A program made the translations under genes and the position numbers. The notes under the pieces were generated by a model, which had not been told where the DNA came from, searched no databases, and was given only the letters and a program-made list of their open reading frames with translations. Of a stretch of 64,000 nt of DNA, positions 1-11,805 are shown piece after piece. The DNA is from Micromonospora sp. NBC_01740. GTDB taxonomy: Bacteria; Actinomycetota; Actinomycetes; Mycobacteriales; Micromonosporaceae. The stretch lies in contig NZ_CP109150.1 in assembly GCF_035920365.1 (NCBI RefSeq), forward strand, positions 558,001 through 622,000, read 5' to 3'. Position 1 is the stretch's first letter. The number at the start of each line of letters is the position of its first letter.

Positions 1-136
1 AGGTCTGCGGGAACTCGTCGTCGGCGAAGCGACGCCCGGCCTCCAGCACCCCGACCGAGTAGCCCTTCTCGGCCAGCCGGAGCGCGGTGACGCTGCCGCC
101 GAAGCCGGACCCGATGACGAGCACGTCGTACCGCAT
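1..136 (-). CDS. GMC-type FAD oxidoreductase, N-terminal end only (ChoD-like)
   Basis: Only the first 45 codons are in the window; the gene runs off the left edge. The protein begins [20 protein letters not shown], a Rossmann FAD-binding motif (GSGFGG at residues 9-14) right at the N-terminus, followed by an acidic strand end (VLEAG). This start is typical of GMC oxidoreductases, including cholesterol-oxidase-like ChoD. In other actinobacteria a choD gene lies close to guaB3, as it does here, which favours that assignment. The substrate cannot be judged from this fragment. It could instead be another GMC or FAD dehydrogenase. Confidence 0.6.
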   Translation of the reverse strand, partial: MRYDVLVIGSGFGGSVTALRLAEKGYSVGVLEAGRRFADDEFPQT

Positions 137-272
137 GACCGCATCATTACCGCTCGGTAGCCATCGCGCCAGCGCCCGATTTCGCGGGATCATGCTCCGG
201 TCCACGATCCCGGAGGCGCCCGCCCACAACTCGGCGCCCCCGTCGAGGCGTTGTCATCACCGGGGGTGTCGC

Positions 273-1397
273 ATGACTCAGCGGACAGGGGCGCCACGCC
301 CGCGATGGGTGCTGGGGCTGGCCGCCCTGGCGGTCGTGGTCCTGGTGGCCGTGGGCGCCCTCGTGGTCACCCGGCTCGTCCGCGACGACGGGCCGCGGCG
401 CGCGATCGGGCCGACGGGCGCCACCGGGACGCCGCAGGCGAGCCCCACCCCGAGCCCGAGCCCGACCGCGACGCCGGGCGCCGGCATCACCGGCCCGCTC
501 AACCTCCTGCTCGTCGGGGTGGACACCCGGGTCAGCGTGCCGGGCTGGGAGCCGCACGGTGACGCCGTGCTGGTGCTGCACGTGCCGAAGGGACTCGACC
601 GGGCGTACCTCTTCTCCCTCCCCCGCGACCTGCTGGTCGACATCCCGGCCTTCCCGAAGGCCGGCTACCGCGGCGGCAGGACCAAGCTCACCCACGCGAT
701 GAGCTACGGCAGCCGGGTGCCCGGCAGACCGAAGCAGCCGAGCACCGCCCAGGGGTACGAGCTGCTGCGCAGCACGGTCAGCGGCTACACGGGGCTGCGC
801 TTCGACGCCGGCGCGGTGCTCACCTTCAACGGCTTCGACCGGCTGGTGGACAGCCTCGGCGGGGTGGACCTCTACGTCGACCAGCGGGTGGTCTCGCTGC
901 ACCGCCGCCCCGACGGCCGGCACCGGGAGCCCGCGCCGGGCGGTGGCGGCTACACCGGGCCGCAGATGGTCTACGAGAAGGGCGAGCGGCACCTCACCGG
1001 CTGGCAGGCGCTGGACTACGCCCGGCAGCGCTACGTCACCGGCGGCGGCTACGCCCGGCAGCGCCACCAGCAGCAGCTGGTCAAGGCGCTGGCCACGAAG
1101 ATCCTCGGCGAGGACCTGGCCCGGCAGCCGGAGCGCGTCCAGCAGGTGGTCGACGCGCTCGGCGACACCCTGGTCTACGCGGGCGGGCCGCGCGTCGTGG
1201 ACGTCGCGTACGCCCTCGGCGGGCTCACGCCGGAGAGGTTCGTGCTGGTCGACCTGCCCGGCGCGGGCGTCGGCAGGGGCAGCGCCTACCGGGGCGAGGA
1301 GCTCACGCAGACCGGGCGGAAGTTCCTCACCGAGCTGCGCGCCGGCCGGGCCGACGCCTACCTCGCCGCCAACCCGAAGCTGCGCGTCACGCGCTGA
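273..1397 (+). CDS. LytR-CpsA-Psr (LCP) family cell-wall ligase
   Basis: LCP proteins transfer lipid-linked glycopolymers onto peptidoglycan at the outer membrane face. The 374-residue protein has a short basic N-terminus, one membrane segment (about residues 13-35), a Pro/Thr/Ser linker (about 45-70) and then the LCP domain (about 75-310). Visible motifs are LLLVGVDTR, a SLPRD stretch with the conserved Arg-Asp, KLTHAMSYG, and the LTGWQALDYARQR region with its Arg residues. The ATG at 273 is chosen over an in-frame ATG at 87 because it sits directly before the membrane segment and has a G-rich Shine-Dalgarno a few bases upstream. It ends 6 bp from the convergent peptidase gene. Its specific polymer (teichoic acid-like or arabinogalactan-like) cannot be told. 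Confidence 0.88.
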   Translation: MTQRTGAPRPRWVLGLAALAVVVLVAVGALVVTRLVRDDGPRRAIGPTGATGTPQASPTPSPSPTATPGAGITGPLNLLLVGVDTRVSVPGWEPHGDAVLVLHVPKGLDRAYLFSLPRDLLVDIPAFPKAGYRGGRTKLTHAMSYGSRVPGRPKQPSTAQGYELLRSTVSGYTGLRFDAGAVLTFNGFDRLVDSLGGVDLYVDQRVVSLHRRPDGRHREPAPGGGGYTGPQMVYEKGERHLTGWQALDYARQRYVTGGGYARQRHQQQLVKALATKILGEDLARQPERVQQVVDALGDTLVYAGGPRVVDVAYALGGLTPERFVLVDLPGAGVGRGSAYRGEELTQTGRKFLTELRAGRADAYLAANPKLRVTR

Positions 1398-1403
1398 GCG
1401 TCG

Positions 1404-2861
1404 TCACACCCGCTCGGGACGGTCCGGCCGCTGCTTGCCGTACAGCCACGCCTCGAAGAGGTCGTCGAGCTGCTTGCCCGAGACCCGCTCGGCCAGCGCG
1501 ACGAACTCGGCCGTGGTCGCGTTCGCGTCGCGCTTCTGCGCCGCCCAGGTCTTCAGGATCTCGAAGAACGCCTTGTCGCCGACGGCCACCCGCAGCGCGT
1601 GCACGGTCATCCCGCCACGCTGGTAGACCGACTCGCTGAACAGGTTCGCCACCCCCGGCTCGCCCGGCGGCGTCCGCCACACCTGGCCTGAGGAGCCCGC
1701 GTACCGGGCGTCGAACTCCTGCTGGGCGGTGCGCCCGCCGTCGTGCTCGGCCCACAGCCACTCGGCGTACGTGGCCAGGCCCTCGTTGAGCCAGATGTCC
1801 TGCCACCTCGCCAGCGACACGCTGTTGCCGAACCACTGGTGCGCCATCTCGTGGGCGACCACGGCCGTGTTCTCGCCGCGGGAGAAGAAGCTCGCGGAGT
1901 AGACCGGGCGGCTCTGCGTCTCCAGGGCGTACCGGATCCGGGCGTCGGAGATCACCACACCGCCGTACGCCTCGAACGGGTACGGCCCGAAGACGCTCTC
2001 CAGGTAGTCGGTCACCTTGACCGTGTCGGCGATCGACCGGTCCGCCGCGCCCGAGGGCAGGTCGGTGGTGACCGCGTGGAACACCGGCCGTCCCTTGTGC
2101 TCGCCCTCGGTGATCCGGAACTTCCCGATGACCACGGTGCTCAGGTAGCTCGCCATCGGGCTGCGCTCCGCCCACTTCCAGGTGGTCCAGTCGCCGGTCG
2201 TGCTCTTTCCCGCCGGCACACCGTTGCTGACCGCCGTAAGCCCCTTCGGCACGGTGATCTCGAAGTCGTAGGTGGCCTTGTCCGAGGGATGGTCGTTGAC
2301 GGGGAACCACGTGCTCGCCGACTCGGGCTGGCCGAGCGCGATCGCCCCCTCGTCGGTGTGCAGGAAGCCGCCGCTGCCGAGGACCTCGTTGCGCAGGGGC
2401 TCCGGCTTGCCGTCGTACGCGACCTCGACGACGAAGCCGTTGCCGGCGATCAGGCCACGGGCCGGAGTCACCACCAGCTCGTCGCCCTTGCGGCCGTGCT
2501 TCGCCGGGGCCCCGTCCACCGTCACGGACCGCACGGTCAGCCCGGCCAGGTCCAGGTTGAACGCGGACAGGTCGCCGGTCGCCGCCGCCTGCACGGTGGT
2601 GGTTCCGGTCAACCGGTCCTCCGCCGGGTCGTAGCGCACCTTGACCGTGTAGCGGCTGACGTCGTACCCGCCGTTGCCGTAGGTCGGGAAGTAGGCGTCG
2701 CCGACGCCGGCCGCGCCGAGGAGGAGCTGGCGCGGCGCGGCCGGCGCGGCGGTGCTCGGGGCCGGAACCGGTTCCTCGGCCGACCCGCAGCCGGCCAGCC
2801 CCAGCATCCCGGCCAGTAGCAGGCCGGTGCCCGCGCACAGCGTCCGCCGCGACAGCGTCAT
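1404..2861 (-). CDS. M1 family metallopeptidase, lipoprotein (paralogue 1)
   Basis: A zinc aminopeptidase of the M1 family, predicted to be anchored outside the cell. The 485-residue protein has a twin-Arg-like basic start (MTLSRRTL) and a lipobox LAGC with Cys25 as the lipidation site. The zinc motif HEMAHQ is at 337-342 with the third ligand Glu360 in WLNEG, giving the family spacing HExxH-x18-E. The ATG at 2861 has a strong GGAGGAG Shine-Dalgarno. It lies about 155 bp downstream of a close paralogue (3017..4426) on the same strand; the two align along their whole length, including a shared GNGGYDV start of the mature protein. At under 490 residues it is the short secreted type, without the long C-terminal domain of PepN. 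Confidence 0.92.
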   Translation of the reverse strand: MTLSRRTLCAGTGLLLAGMLGLAGCGSAEEPVPAPSTAAPAAPRQLLLGAAGVGDAYFPTYGNGGYDVSRYTVKVRYDPAEDRLTGTTTVQAAATGDLSAFNLDLAGLTVRSVTVDGAPAKHGRKGDELVVTPARGLIAGNGFVVEVAYDGKPEPLRNEVLGSGGFLHTDEGAIALGQPESASTWFPVNDHPSDKATYDFEITVPKGLTAVSNGVPAGKSTTGDWTTWKWAERSPMASYLSTVVIGKFRITEGEHKGRPVFHAVTTDLPSGAADRSIADTVKVTDYLESVFGPYPFEAYGGVVISDARIRYALETQSRPVYSASFFSRGENTAVVAHEMAHQWFGNSVSLARWQDIWLNEGLATYAEWLWAEHDGGRTAQQEFDARYAGSSGQVWRTPPGEPGVANLFSESVYQRGGMTVHALRVAVGDKAFFEILKTWAAQKRDANATTAEFVALAERVSGKQLDDLFEAWLYGKQRPDRPERV

Positions 2862-3016
2862 CGCCTCTTCTCCTCCCTGCGTCGCCGGCTGCCCCACCGG
2901 CGAGCGTGGTGGACCCGCGCCGGCCGGTGCCGCCAGCCCCGCCGCACGGGGGCGGGCGGGCAGGCGGTGCCGCGCCGGGTCCGGCCGCAGCCTACCGATC
3001 GCCGACGCGAGCCGCG

Positions 3017-4426
3017 TCAGGGCAGTGCGGGGGCGCTCCCGCCGACGAGCCAGGCGTCGAAGAACGGGCGCAGGGGCTGCCCGGCGACCCGCTCGGCCAG
3101 GGCGATCAGGTCGTCGGTGGTGGCGTTGCCGTCGCGCCGCTCGGCCGTCCAGGTCCGCAGGACGCGGAAGAACGCCTCGTCGCCGACCGTGCGGCGCAAC
3201 GCGTGCACGGCGAGCGCGCCACGCTTGTAGACGGCCGCGCCGAACAACCGGGACCGTCCGGGGTCGACGGACGGCCGGGACCAGTCGGTCGCGGCGTACT
3301 CCAGCTCGAAGTTGCGCTGCGCGGTACGACCGCCGTCGTGCTCCTCCCACAGCCACTCCGCGTAGCTGGCGAAGCCCTCGTTGAGCCAGATGTCGCTCCA
3401 CCGGCTCAGCGCCACGCTGTTGCCGAACCACTGGTGGGCCAGCTCGTGCGCGACCACCCCCGGGTTGGGTCGCCCGCCACGGAAGAAGCCCGGCCCGTAG
3501 ACCGGTCGGGACTGGGTCTCCAGCGCGTAGCCGATCCGGGCGTCGGTGACCACGACACCGCCGTAGGAGTCGAACGGGTACGGCCCGAAGCGGCTGGCCA
3601 GGAAGTCGGCGATCTCGCCGGTGCGGGCCAGCGAGGCGGCCTCCGGCCCGTTCTCCGGCAGGCTCGCCGGCACCGCCGTGACCATCGGCCTGCCGGCGTG
3701 CGTGCCGCTGCGCACCCGGTAGTCGCCGATCACCAGGGTCGTCAGGTAACTGGCCATCGGCGACCGCTCGGCCCAGCGCCAGGTGGTCCAGCCGCCGGCG
3801 CTGGTCTTCTCCCCCGGCACCCCGTTGCTCAGCGCGGCCAGCCCGTCCGGGACGGTCACCTCGATGTCGTACGTGGCCTTGTCGGACGGGTGGTCGTTGA
3901 CCGGGAACCAGGTGGCCGCCGACCAGGGCTGGCCGAGGGCGATCGCGCCGTCGTCGGTGTGCAGGAAGCCGCCGCTGCCGAGCTGCCCGTCGGCCTTGGC
4001 CGCCGGCACGCCGGAGTAGTCCACCTCGACGACGAACCGGGCGCCCCGGGGAAGGCCGTCGCGCGGGGTGACCACCAGCTCGTCGCCGTCGCGGGCGGAC
4101 CCGGCCGGGTGGCCGTCGACGGCCACCCGCGACACGTCCAGCCCGGCGAGGTCCAGGTTGAACCGGGACAGCCCGGTGGTCGCGGTGGCCGTCAGCGCGG
4201 CCCGCCCGGCGAGCCGGTCGGTCGCCGGGTCGTAGCGCACGGCGAGCCGGTAGCCCGCCACGTCGTAGCCGCCGTTGCCGGCCCCCGGCACGTACGGGTC
4301 GCCGAGGTCGGTCGCCCCGGGCCGGAAGCCGCCCCGCTCGTCGCCGCTCGTGCAGGCCGGGGACACCAGGGCCGCGACGACGGCGACGGCGAGCGCGGGG
4401 CGGATCCGACGGCGGGTACGACGCAC
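3017..4426 (-). CDS. M1 family metallopeptidase, lipoprotein (paralogue 2)
   Basis: The tandem paralogue of the gene at 1404..2861, 469 residues. It has a basic start, a hydrophobic stretch and a likely lipobox SPAC (Cys25). The zinc site is HELAHQ at 327-332 with Glu350 in WLNEG. The GTG start at 4426 has no Shine-Dalgarno but sits 6 bases after a TAGGCT -10 motif, so the mRNA is probably leaderless. The two copies have diverged most in their signal regions and around the substrate-binding loops, which suggests different peptide preferences; that last point is inference. Confidence 0.92.
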   Translation of the reverse strand: MRRTRRRIRPALAVAVVAALVSPACTSGDERGGFRPGATDLGDPYVPGAGNGGYDVAGYRLAVRYDPATDRLAGRAALTATATTGLSRFNLDLAGLDVSRVAVDGHPAGSARDGDELVVTPRDGLPRGARFVVEVDYSGVPAAKADGQLGSGGFLHTDDGAIALGQPWSAATWFPVNDHPSDKATYDIEVTVPDGLAALSNGVPGEKTSAGGWTTWRWAERSPMASYLTTLVIGDYRVRSGTHAGRPMVTAVPASLPENGPEAASLARTGEIADFLASRFGPYPFDSYGGVVVTDARIGYALETQSRPVYGPGFFRGGRPNPGVVAHELAHQWFGNSVALSRWSDIWLNEGFASYAEWLWEEHDGGRTAQRNFELEYAATDWSRPSVDPGRSRLFGAAVYKRGALAVHALRRTVGDEAFFRVLRTWTAERRDGNATTDDLIALAERVAGQPLRPFFDAWLVGGSAPALP

Positions 4427-4432
4427 CGGCCG

Positions 4433-4438
4433 AGCCTA
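4433..4438 (-). promoter_or_regulatory. -10 element TAGGCT for a leaderless M1 peptidase mRNA
   Basis: TAGGCT (TANNNT type) on the minus strand, followed by exactly 6 bases and then the GTG start at 4426. This places the expected transcription start on the start codon. Confidence 0.6.
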
Positions 4439-4475
4439 TCGGCGCGGCCGGTGCGGGTGGTGCTGCTTGCGCAGG

Positions 4476-5594
4476 TCAGCGGTCGAGGACCAGGCCGACC
4501 TTCTGGAACTCCTTCAGGTCGCGGTAGCCGCACTTGGCCATCGCGCGGCGCAGGCCACCGAAGAGGTTGAGCTGGCCGTCCGGCTCGTCGGCCGGGCCGA
4601 AGAGCAGCTGCTCCATCGAGCCGAGCGGCTCGCCGGCGGTCTCGAAGGCGCCCCGGGGCAGCGACGGGTGGCTGGCGGCGGAATGCCACCAGGCGCCACC
4701 GGCCGGCGCCTCGGCGCAGAGCGACAGCGGCTCGCCGAGCATCACCGCGTCGGCGCCGCAGCCGAGCGCCTTGGCGATGTCGCCCGAGGTCTCGATGTCG
4801 CCGTCGGCGATCAGGTGCACGTACCGGCCGCCGGTCTCGTCGAGGTAGTCCCGGCGGGCCGCCGCCGCGTCGGCGATCGCGGTCGCCATCGGCACCCGGA
4901 TGCCCAGCACCGACTCGGTGGTGGACCACTCGTCGCCGCCGATGCCGACGATGACGCCGGCCGCGCCCGTACGCATCAGGTGCAGCGCGGTCTTGTAGTC
5001 GGTGCAGCCGCCGACGACGACCGGGAGGTCCAGGTCGGCGATGAACTCCTTGAGGTTGAGCGGCTCGTCGGTGGTCGAGACGTGCTCGGCGGAGACGATG
5101 GTGCCCTGGATGACGAGGATGTCGACGCCGGCGTCGAGGATCACCGGGGCCAGCGCCAGGGTGTGCTGCGGGGAGACCCGCACCGCCACCGTGCCGCCGC
5201 CGGCGCGCAGCTCGCGGACCCGCTCGGCGATCAGGTCGGGGCGGATCGGCTCCGCGTAGACCTCCTGGAGCCGCTTCGTGGTGCGGGCGTCCTCGTCGAG
5301 CCCGGACAGCTCCTCCAGGACCTTGGTCGGGTTCTCGTAGCGGGTCCACAGGCCCTCGACGTTGAGCACGCCGAGGCCGCCGAGCTGACCGAGCCGGACG
5401 GCGGAGGCCGGGCTCATCGTCGCGTCCGACGGGTGCCCGACGCAGGGGATGCCGAACTGGTACGCGTCGAGCTGCCAGGCGGTGGAGACGTCGTCGACGT
5501 CCCGGGTCCGGCGGCTCGGCACGATGGCGATGTCGTCCAGGTGGTAGCCGCGCTGCGCGGTCTTGCCCAGCCCGATCTCGACCACGTCACGCAT
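4476..5594 (-). CDS. guaB3: GuaB3 family IMP dehydrogenase-related protein
   Basis: A TIM-barrel protein of the IMPDH/GMP reductase superfamily, 372 residues, directly downstream of guaB as in other actinobacteria. It lacks the CBS pair found in GuaB. In the loop where GuaB has its catalytic cysteine (AICTTR) this protein reads EWSTTE, so by eye the cysteine is replaced by serine. IMP oxidation is therefore doubtful; a GMP reductase-like or regulatory role is possible. The ATG at 5594 has GGAG 6 bases upstream. The C-terminus ends LKEFQKVGLVLDR. Confidence 0.9.
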   Translation of the reverse strand: MRDVVEIGLGKTAQRGYHLDDIAIVPSRRTRDVDDVSTAWQLDAYQFGIPCVGHPSDATMSPASAVRLGQLGGLGVLNVEGLWTRYENPTKVLEELSGLDEDARTTKRLQEVYAEPIRPDLIAERVRELRAGGGTVAVRVSPQHTLALAPVILDAGVDILVIQGTIVSAEHVSTTDEPLNLKEFIADLDLPVVVGGCTDYKTALHLMRTGAAGVIVGIGGDEWSTTESVLGIRVPMATAIADAAAARRDYLDETGGRYVHLIADGDIETSGDIAKALGCGADAVMLGEPLSLCAEAPAGGAWWHSAASHPSLPRGAFETAGEPLGSMEQLLFGPADEPDGQLNLFGGLRRAMAKCGYRDLKEFQKVGLVLDR

Positions 5595-5631
5595 GGGGGA
5601 CTCCAGTTGTCGCAGGGGGGATGGGGGATGG

Positions 5632-7224
<1,593 letters not shown>

Positions 7225-7367
7225 TCAGCGAGGTGGCGCGGGCGGGCACCGGCACACGCCGGGTGACGGGCGCGTCGTCCCATCGTACCCACCGGCACGG
7301 GCCGTCCCCGGGCGGTGGCAGCCCAGGTCACCGGTGGCGGGGGCGGACGCGGCCCTGGCGTTGGGTC

Positions 7368-7373
7368 TACGGT
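7368..7373 (+). promoter_or_regulatory. -10 element TACGGT for a leaderless DUF5319 mRNA
   Basis: TACGGT followed by 6 bases and then GTG at 7380. No usable spacing exists for a Shine-Dalgarno, so a leaderless transcript is the best reading. Confidence 0.55.
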
Positions 7374-7379
7374 GAGGGG

Positions 7380-7790
7380 GTGCACGACGAGCCCATCGAC
7401 CCCTTCAACGGCGACCCGGCAGATCCGGCCGCCGGCCTGCACGATCCGGGCGACGACGCCCCGCTCGACCCGCTGACCGACGTCGAGCGTCAGGACGTGC
7501 TGGAGGATCTCGCCGACCTGGAGATCTACCAGGCGCTGCTGGCGCCGATCGGGGTGCGCGGGCTGGTCATCGAGTGCGAGGACTGCCGGGAGCCGCACTA
7601 CTTCGACTGGGACCTGCTGCGGGGCAATCTGCGCCACCTGCTCAGCTCGGGGCGTCCCCGGGTGCACGAGCCGGCCTACGACCCGGACCCGGACCACTAC
7701 GTCACCTGGGACTACGCCCGTGGCTACGCCGACGGGGTGCACGACACCCTGACCGAGGGCGCCGACGAGGAACCCGACGCCGAACGCTGA
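7380..7790 (+). CDS. DUF5319 family protein
   Basis: A small acidic cytoplasmic protein of 136 residues. It begins MHDEPIDPFNGDPAD and contains VIECEDCREPHYFDW (two cysteines spaced CxxC) and the C-terminal stretch HYVTWDYARGYADGVHD. The family is actinobacterial, lies next to guaB in related genomes and has no known function. The CxxC and an HY pair could form a metal site, but that is inference. The start is fixed by the leaderless promoter just upstream; longer in-frame starts lie in the guaB promoter region and look non-coding. Confidence 0.85.
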   Translation: MHDEPIDPFNGDPADPAAGLHDPGDDAPLDPLTDVERQDVLEDLADLEIYQALLAPIGVRGLVIECEDCREPHYFDWDLLRGNLRHLLSSGRPRVHEPAYDPDPDHYVTWDYARGYADGVHDTLTEGADEEPDAER

Positions 7791-7830
7791 GGCGGGCCGG
7801 GGCCGCACCGGCGGGGCCCGGGCCGCCCGC

Positions 7831-7920
7831 CCGGCTCCACGCCCCGAGGCCCCCGGCTCCACGCCCCGAGGCCCCCGGCTTCACGCCCCGAGGCCCCCCG
7901 GCTCCCGCTCCGAGGCCTTC
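7831..7920. repeat. Tandem repeat, four copies of about 22 bp
   Basis: Units begin with CCGGCTCC or CCGGCTTC at 7831, 7853, 7875 and 7898 and contain ACGCCCCGAGGCCCC. The repeat fills the gap between the convergent DUF5319 and bldM genes. Copy four has decayed. Confidence 0.85.
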
Positions 7921-7948
7921 CGGGCGGCCGGGCGGCCGGGGGTGCGGT

Positions 7949-8773
7949 TCAGGCCACCAGGCCGGCGCGGAAGCCGGCCGCCACCGCGTGCGCGCGGTCC
8001 CGCGCGCCGAGCTTGCGGAACAGCCGCCGCGCGTGGGTCTTCACGGTGTCCTCCGAGACGAACAACTCCCGGCCGATCTCGGCGTTGCTCTTGCCCTCCG
8101 CCATGCCCAGCAGCACCTGGAGTTCGCGTTCGGTGAGCCCGACCTGGGACCGGCCGCCGCGCGGGCCGGGCCCGGACCGCCGACCGGGGGGCGTGGCCTC
8201 GACCGGCTCGTCGGCGGGCTCGGCCGGGTCGTCGCCGCGCTGCGACGGCACCACCGTCGGGGTGCCGCCCGGGCCGTCGGGGGCCGTCGCCTGCCAGCCG
8301 GGTCCCGGTTCGGCCGGCGGCCGGCCGGCCGGGCCGGTACGGGCGGGACCGCCGACCGCCGCGGTGTCCCGGGCCGGGTCGGTGGCCGGGCGTCGGGCTG
8401 CCCGGCCGGGCGAGGAGAGCAGCAGCAGGGCCTTGGCCACCGCGCTGGTCAGGTCCTGGTCGACGCCCTGGATGAGGCCCCGGGCACCCGCGCTGATGGT
8501 GGCCGCGGCGGCCTCCGACTCCTCCGTGCCGAGCAGCAGCACGGAGGCCTGCGGCGCGCGGGCGAGCACCCGCCGGACGAAGCCCGCGCTGTCCGGCCGG
8601 GTGAGGGCCGTGTCCGCGAGCACCACGTCGGCCGGGCGCTCGGCCAGCCGCAACATCACCTCGGAATCGGAGACGGCCGTCCGCACCACGGCGGACAGCC
8701 CGAGCCGTGCCGCCGCGGACGCCAGATGCTGCGCCGCGAGCGGTGTCCGAACGCACACGAGAACCGTACGCAC
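7949..8773 (-). CDS. bldM: BldM-type atypical response regulator
   Basis: A LuxR-type DNA-binding response regulator that in Streptomyces controls aerial growth and sporulation, alone or with WhiI. The C-terminal helix-turn-helix (about 213-274, GKSNAEIGRELF...SEDTVKTHARRL) is almost the same as that of Streptomyces BldM, and the gene sits beside whiD as it does there. The receiver domain keeps Asp54 but has VCVR where the acidic pair should be and GLIQG where the lysine should be. Phosphorylation by a kinase is therefore unlikely. A Pro/Gly-rich linker of about 85 residues makes it 274 residues, longer than the roughly 200 of Streptomyces BldM. GTG 8773 has GGAGAGGAG upstream. Confidence 0.9.
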   Translation of the reverse strand: MRTVLVCVRTPLAAQHLASAAARLGLSAVVRTAVSDSEVMLRLAERPADVVLADTALTRPDSAGFVRRVLARAPQASVLLLGTEESEAAAATISAGARGLIQGVDQDLTSAVAKALLLLSSPGRAARRPATDPARDTAAVGGPARTGPAGRPPAEPGPGWQATAPDGPGGTPTVVPSQRGDDPAEPADEPVEATPPGRRSGPGPRGGRSQVGLTERELQVLLGMAEGKSNAEIGRELFVSEDTVKTHARRLFRKLGARDRAHAVAAGFRAGLVA

Positions 8774-9025
8774 AGTGGTCTCCTCTCCGTCCAGAAGCAG
8801 ACCATGACCGGGTCGGGTCGCGAGGGGGTTCGGGCAATCCTCCGAACTTTTCCGACAAGTGGGGCATATGCCGCTAGTTGCCGGAAGTTTTCGATCACAG
8901 GTGTGTGAGCCGGCGACGGCCCGGGTACGGAGGTCCCAGGCCGGAAACGGCGCGCCTGCGCGGACCGTCGCCCGGACGCCGATTCACCAGGATCTGCGCG
9001 GTGCCGCGCGGGAGGAGGGGTGCTG

Positions 9026-9409
9026 ATGTCGAACGTACGCAGACTGCCCGGACCCATCGTCGACCTCTGGGACTGGCAGCGGCTCGGTGCCTGCCGGGGC
9101 CGGGACAGCGCGCAGTTCTTCCACCCGGACGGCGAGCGTGGCTCGTCCCGCCTGCGCCGGGAATCCGGCGCGAAGGCCGTCTGCCGCGCCTGCCCGGTAC
9201 GGGCCGAGTGCGCCGCCCACGCCCTCGCCGTACGCGAGCCGTACGGCGTCTGGGGCGGCTTCAGCGAGTCGGAGCGGCTGCGGCTGCTCGCCGTCGGCTG
9301 GGAGGACCTGGCCGACCGCCGGCAGAGCCGGGTCGACGTGGCCCGGCTGGAGGCCCGCCTGGGCCAGCCGCACCGGTCGACCGTCCCCGCCCAGCGCAAG
9401 ATCGCCTGA
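9026..9409 (+). CDS. whiD: WhiD/WhiB3-type iron-sulfur regulator
   Basis: A Wbl protein of 127 residues that binds a [4Fe-4S] cluster and acts with the principal sigma factor; WhiD is needed for spore maturation in Streptomyces. Cluster ligands are Cys23, Cys53, Cys56 and Cys62 (C-x29-C-x2-C-x5-C), followed by the family turn GVWGG at 74-78. The LPGP...DLWDWQ N-terminus matches WhiD and WhiB3. ATG 9026 is chosen over GTG 9020 because the GGAGGAGGGG Shine-Dalgarno (9011-9020) would overlap the latter. It is divergent from bldM across a 252-bp gap that holds both promoters. Confidence 0.92.
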   Translation: MSNVRRLPGPIVDLWDWQRLGACRGRDSAQFFHPDGERGSSRLRRESGAKAVCRACPVRAECAAHALAVREPYGVWGGFSESERLRLLAVGWEDLADRRQSRVDVARLEARLGQPHRSTVPAQRKIA

Positions 9410-9437
9410 GCCGGCAACCTCCGCGATAGACCACACC

Positions 9438-9469
9438 GACGCCGCGTCCCCGCCCGGGGACGCGGCGTC
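9438..9469 (+). terminator. Perfect 14-bp hairpin after whiD
   Basis: Arms 9438-9451 and 9456-9469 pair perfectly around a GCCC loop, 28 bases after the whiD stop. There is no U-tract, as is common in high-GC actinobacteria. Confidence 0.8.
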
Positions 9470-9486
9470 GCGGCGTTCCCGGCCCG

Positions 9487-9524
9487 GGGGGCGTGACCAC
9501 CGACCGGCCGGTGGCCACGCCCCC
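9487..9524. terminator. Second hairpin, 16-bp stem with one mismatch
   Basis: Arms 9487-9502 and 9509-9524 pair except at 9496/9515, with loop ACCGGC. It lies midway between the convergent whiD and groEL genes and could act in either direction. Confidence 0.7.
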
Positions 9525-9539
9525 GGCCCGTTGAAAGGC

Positions 9540-9576
9540 GTCGGGGCGCACCGCCACAGGGACGGTGCGCCCCGAC
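9540..9576 (-). terminator. Perfect 14-bp hairpin after groEL
   Basis: Arms 9540-9553 and 9563-9576 pair perfectly around a 9-base loop, 17 bases beyond the groEL stop codon. Confidence 0.8.
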
Positions 9577-9593
9577 TGGGCGTACGGCGAGGG

Positions 9594-11625
<2,032 letters not shown>

Positions 11626-11760
11626 ACCCTCCCGGGTACTTGGTTTCGTTACCGGCCGGCATGCCGACCAGCGTCAATCTGCCACATGCCACCGGGCGGG
11701 GCCGTCGTCGCGGGTGCCGGTCCGCCTGGCGTTCAGCAGCCGGACCATGGGGCCCGGAAG

Positions 11761-11787
11761 CTGGCACCCTCGGGGTGAGAGTGCTAA
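11761..11787 (-). promoter_or_regulatory. CIRCE operator 1 (HrcA site), imperfect
   Basis: CTGGCACCC - 9 bases - GAGTGCTAA. The right arm is a perfect match to the CIRCE consensus (TTAGCACTC-N9-GAGTGCTAA) and the left arm has three mismatches. Confidence 0.8.
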
Positions 11788-11805
11788 TCGCAGGTTATTC
11801 CTCGG

